Assembly (NCBI GenBank): GCA_002424815.1
Contig: DILB01000004.1
Location: 1-16,526 of the forward strand
Reading direction: 5' to 3'
Length of the DNA stretch: 16,526 nt
Origin: Caryophanales bacterium UBA5603
GTDB taxonomy: Bacteria > Bacillota_I > Bacilli_A > Izemoplasmatales > Hujiaoplasmataceae
Positions 14,332 through 16,526 of this stretch are shown here, piece after piece. Each line of letters opens with the position of its first letter. Position 1 is the first letter of the stretch. The translations under genes were made by a program, and so were the position numbers. The notes under the pieces were generated by a model. It saw only the letters and a program-made list of their open reading frames with translations. It did no database searches and had not been told where the DNA came from.

Positions 14332-15396
14332 ATGAATCCATTATTATTTGATTTAACGATGCTCAATAGCATCCCTGCAAACGAAAAACAAGTCAGAGTC
14401 TATTTTGAAAAAGCGGTCAAAGGTTTAGCAGATGAAATCACCTATGACAATTTGGGATCCATTATTGCTAAAAAAATCGGAAATCCCAATGGTCCACGCA
14501 TCATGGTCGCAGGGCACATGGATGAGATTGGTTTCATTGTTTCTGAAATAACCAAAGAAGGTTACGTTAAATTTATCCCTGCAGGCGGATGGTGGGGGCA
14601 TGTGGTTTTGAGTCAACAATTTACAATTACGACCCGCACAGGGAAATGTATTACCGCCGTCGTAGGATCAAAACCACCACATATCTTACCTGCTGAAGAA
14701 CGAACAAAAGTAGTTGATGTTAAAGATATGTATATGGATTTAGGCGTCACTTCAAAAGATGAAGTGATAAACTTAGGTGTTCAAATCGGGGATATGATTA
14801 CCCCTTTTATCGAATCAAAACCTTTAGCTAATCCTAAATTTTTATTAGCTAAGGCTTTTGATAATCGCATTGGCATCGCCTTAGCCATTGATGTTTTAAA
14901 GAATATTCAATCGCAGCAACATGAGAACATTTATTATGGTGTTGGCACCGTCCAAGAAGAAGTCGGCGAACGCGGAGCAATCACCGCATCTTATAAAATC
15001 GAACCAGACATCGGCATCGCACTCGATGTTACAATTGCCCATGATTTTCCCGGCGGTTCAAAAGAAACCGAACTTGGAAAAGGTCCTTGTTTAATGATTT
15101 ATGATTCTTCCATGGTGGGTCATGTTGGCTTGCGTCATTTCGCTCAAGCTATTTGTGATGAATTAAAAATACCGTATCAACTCAGTTATTTGCGAGCAGG
15201 TGGGACGGATGCTGGAAAAATACATCTTTCAAAAAGCGGTTGTCCTTCCATCGCTGTTTGTTTGCCGTGTCGTTACTTACATTCTCATACATCGATTATT
15301 CATGAAGATGATTATCAAAACGCCGTCTTGCTGGTCACCGAACTTGTCAAACGCCTTGATCGGAAGACTGTCGAAGACATTACCTTCAATCATTAA
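14332..15396 (+). CDS. M42 family metallo-aminopeptidase (glutamyl aminopeptidase/FrvX-like)
   Basis: Cytosolic dinuclear-metal aminopeptidase thought to trim peptides from proteasome-like or Clp degradation; M42 enzymes often form tetrahedral dodecamers. The ATG at 14332 is chosen because GAGGG (14323-14327) precedes it and because the promoter occupies 14269-14297; a longer frame from 14269 would start inside the -35 box. Length is 354 residues. The metal and catalytic set is complete: His62 in VAGHMDEIGF, bridging Asp177 in KAFDNRIG, Glu209-Glu210 in VQEEVGERGA, Asp232 in IALDVT, and His317 in CRYLHS. AGGTDAGKIH is also conserved in the family. Substrate preference (Glu/Asp, Leu, Lys or deblocking activity) is not decidable. 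It is first in an operon, three bases before rsmD. Confidence 0.94.
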   Translation: MNPLLFDLTMLNSIPANEKQVRVYFEKAVKGLADEITYDNLGSIIAKKIGNPNGPRIMVAGHMDEIGFIVSEITKEGYVKFIPAGGWWGHVVLSQQFTITTRTGKCITAVVGSKPPHILPAEERTKVVDVKDMYMDLGVTSKDEVINLGVQIGDMITPFIESKPLANPKFLLAKAFDNRIGIALAIDVLKNIQSQQHENIYYGVGTVQEEVGERGAITASYKIEPDIGIALDVTIAHDFPGGSKETELGKGPCLMIYDSSMVGHVGLRHFAQAICDELKIPYQLSYLRAGGTDAGKIHLSKSGCPSIAVCLPCRYLHSHTSIIHEDDYQNAVLLVTELVKRLDRKTVEDITFNH

Positions 15397-15399
15397 TCC

Positions 15400-15954
15400 A
15401 TGCGCATAATTGCAGGAAATTATCGGAGTCGCATTATTTTAGAAGTTCCGGGTGAATCGACGCGACCAACCACCGATAAAAATCGCGAGAAGATTTTTAA
15501 TATTCTTGGGCAATTTTTTTCAGGCGGACAAGCACTTGATTTGTTTGCTGGATCAGGCGCGATGGGCATTGAAGCTTTATCTCGTGGCATTGAGTCGTGC
15601 ATTTTTGTCGATATTAATCATAAAGCCATCGCCACAATTAAAGAAAACCTTAAAAAACTTGGCATTACCTCTGGAGTAAAAGTTGATCAAAGTGAAGCGA
15701 TGCTTTATCTAAAAAGATATCTCGGACGACCCTTTGATCTGATTTTCTTAGACCCCCCTTATCAACAGACAGTTATCCCCTCAATCTTAGCATTCATTGA
15801 TTCGCGAGTGTTACTGGCGCAGGATGGTGTGATTGTTTGTGAAACCGATCGAAATACTCTATTGAATGATCAATATGGGAAACTTATAAAGCAAAGAGAA
15901 ACTGTGGAAGGCATCTCTAAATTCACATTTTATATATGGGAGGTACAGCAATGA
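15400..15954 (+). CDS. rsmD: 16S rRNA (guanine(966)-N2)-methyltransferase
   Basis: SAM-dependent methyltransferase acting on guanine 966 (E. coli numbering) of 16S rRNA in the small subunit. The protein has 184 residues, the normal length. It opens with RIIAGNYRSR and RPTTDKNREKIFN, followed by the SAM-binding motif LDLFAGSGAMGIEALSRG from residue 46 and the N-methyltransferase motif DPPY at 118-121. No ribosome site precedes the ATG, and the upstream stop lies only three bases away, so translation likely depends on ribosomes finishing the peptidase gene. The TGA overlaps the coaD start as ATGA. The rsmD-coaD order matches ylbH-coaD of Bacillus subtilis, which supports both calls. Confidence 0.95.
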   Translation: MRIIAGNYRSRIILEVPGESTRPTTDKNREKIFNILGQFFSGGQALDLFAGSGAMGIEALSRGIESCIFVDINHKAIATIKENLKKLGITSGVKVDQSEAMLYLKRYLGRPFDLIFLDPPYQQTVIPSILAFIDSRVLLAQDGVIVCETDRNTLLNDQYGKLIKQRETVEGISKFTFYIWEVQQ

Positions 15955-16433
15955 AAATCGGTTATTATCCTGGCAGTTTTGATCCTATTACCTATGGTCA
16001 TACCGACATCGTTACCCGTGGAGCACATTTGTTTGATAAACTTTATGTAGCTGTCTCACACAATCCAACTAAGAAGACGATGTTTTCCGCTGAAGAACGC
16101 TATCAAATCGTTAAAGAAGTTTTAAAAGACATACCCAACGTTGAAGTCGTTCAATCGGATCGCTTAACCGTTGAACATTGTAAACTCTTAGGGGCAACGC
16201 ATATTTTAAGAGGTTTACGCGCTGTCACAGACTATGATTATGAATTTCAAATGACCAATTTCAATCGCAAAATTGATCACGAGATTGACACCGTCTTTTT
16301 AATGACCGAAGGTCAGTATTCATTTCTCTCAAGTTCATCGGTTCGAGAACTTGCCTATTTTGGCGGCGATGTCACTCCTTTTGTGCCTGAGTTTGTTAGT
16401 TTAAAAATCGCAGAAAAATTAAAACAGAAATAA
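15951..16433 (+). CDS. coaD: Phosphopantetheine adenylyltransferase
   Basis: Fourth step of coenzyme A synthesis: transfers AMP from ATP to 4'-phosphopantetheine, giving dephospho-CoA and PPi, in the cytosol. The ATG at 15951 is preferred over the one at 15936 because GGGAGG (15938-15943) lies seven bases before it, and the earlier ATG overlaps that site. Length 160 residues is standard. Motifs: PGSFDPITYGH with the nucleotidyltransferase TxGH at 14-17, LRGLRAVTDYDYE (87-99), and the second ATP-binding motif SSSSVRE at 127-133. It is the last gene of the operon and overlaps rsmD by four bases. A strong terminator follows. Confidence 0.97.
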   Translation: MKIGYYPGSFDPITYGHTDIVTRGAHLFDKLYVAVSHNPTKKTMFSAEERYQIVKEVLKDIPNVEVVQSDRLTVEHCKLLGATHILRGLRAVTDYDYEFQMTNFNRKIDHEIDTVFLMTEGQYSFLSSSSVRELAYFGGDVTPFVPEFVSLKIAEKLKQK

Positions 16434-16435
16434 AA

Positions 16436-16470
16436 GAAGCCTTGAACAAAATCCATGTTCAAGGCTTTTT
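16436..16470 (+). terminator. Intrinsic terminator after coaD
   Basis: Ten-bp perfect stem AGCCTTGAAC/GTTCAAGGCT (16438-16447 and 16457-16466), loop AAAATCCAT, then T to 16470; flanking A and G bases can extend the stem by one or two pairs. Confidence 0.9.
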
Positions 16471-16473
16471 AAT

Positions 16474-16503
16474 TTGAAACTAATTAAGATTTTCCGTTAT
16501 AAT
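16474..16503 (+). promoter_or_regulatory. Promoter for a gene beyond the right edge
   Basis: TTGAAA (16474-16479), 18-base spacer, TATAAT (16498-16503). GGCGGAAG near 16515-16521 could be part of a leader or ribosome site, but no start codon is reached before the window ends. Confidence 0.6.
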
Positions 16504-16526
16504 TCGTTTTTTCGGGCGGAAGAATA

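Noticed and set aside
15936..15950. ATG start for coaD at 15936
   Set aside because: It overlaps the GGGAGG ribosome site of the ATG at 15951, and the family begins with MKIGYYPGSFDP-like residues.
1..16526. CRISPR array, prophage, toxin-antitoxin or defence island
   Set aside because: No repeat-spacer pattern, integrase, phage structural gene or defence motif was seen; almost all coding space belongs to well-known chromosomal families.

Overview
The window is compact, AT-rich bacterial chromosome carrying thirteen protein genes, one tRNA and one probable structured small RNA. TGG is the tryptophan codon and TGA serves as a true stop in at least four genes (ABC permease, ABC ATPase, VOC protein, RsmD), so the code is the standard one and not the Mycoplasma code. 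Strong AAGGAGG-type ribosome sites, low GC, the rsmD-coaD pair and a PPDK suggest a low-GC Firmicutes relative close to the Acholeplasma/Izemoplasma/Erysipelotrichia side of Bacilli. This placement is an inference; there is no rRNA or other marker to fix it.

Layout. 1-1489: the 3' part of a nucleoside kinase with a ThrRS-like N-terminal region, ended by a terminator that contains its stop codon. 1526-4045: a single-gene unit for a cation P-type ATPase. 4025-6791: a glgA-glgC operon for ADP-glucose and glycogen synthesis. 6822-7214: a small four-helix membrane protein bracketed by two near-identical terminators. 7260-8631, minus strand: a two-gene operon of a VOC/glyoxalase-like protein and an aldo/keto reductase with an ATGA overlap. 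8639-8789, minus strand: an isolated tRNA-Thr(GGU) with its own promoter and terminator. 8855-11224: an ABC exporter ATPase and a large permease, also joined by an ATGA overlap. 11265-14013: monocistronic ppdK, whose -10 box sits in the centre of a long dyad. 14040-14256: a free-standing structured RNA (6S-like shape) with a near-consensus promoter and a U-tract. 14269-16470: an operon of an M42 aminopeptidase, rsmD and coaD. A further promoter at the right edge reads out of the window.

How the parts work together. The metabolic theme is carbon storage and the PEP/pyruvate node: GlgC makes ADP-glucose and releases PPi, GlgA polymerises it, and PPDK interconverts PEP + AMP + PPi with pyruvate + ATP + Pi, so PPi could link the two (inference). 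The remainder is housekeeping: nucleotide salvage, cation transport, carbonyl detoxification, peptide turnover, 16S rRNA methylation and coenzyme A synthesis. No mobile element, CRISPR array, phage gene or defence system was seen. The least explained element is the small RNA at 14075-14256.
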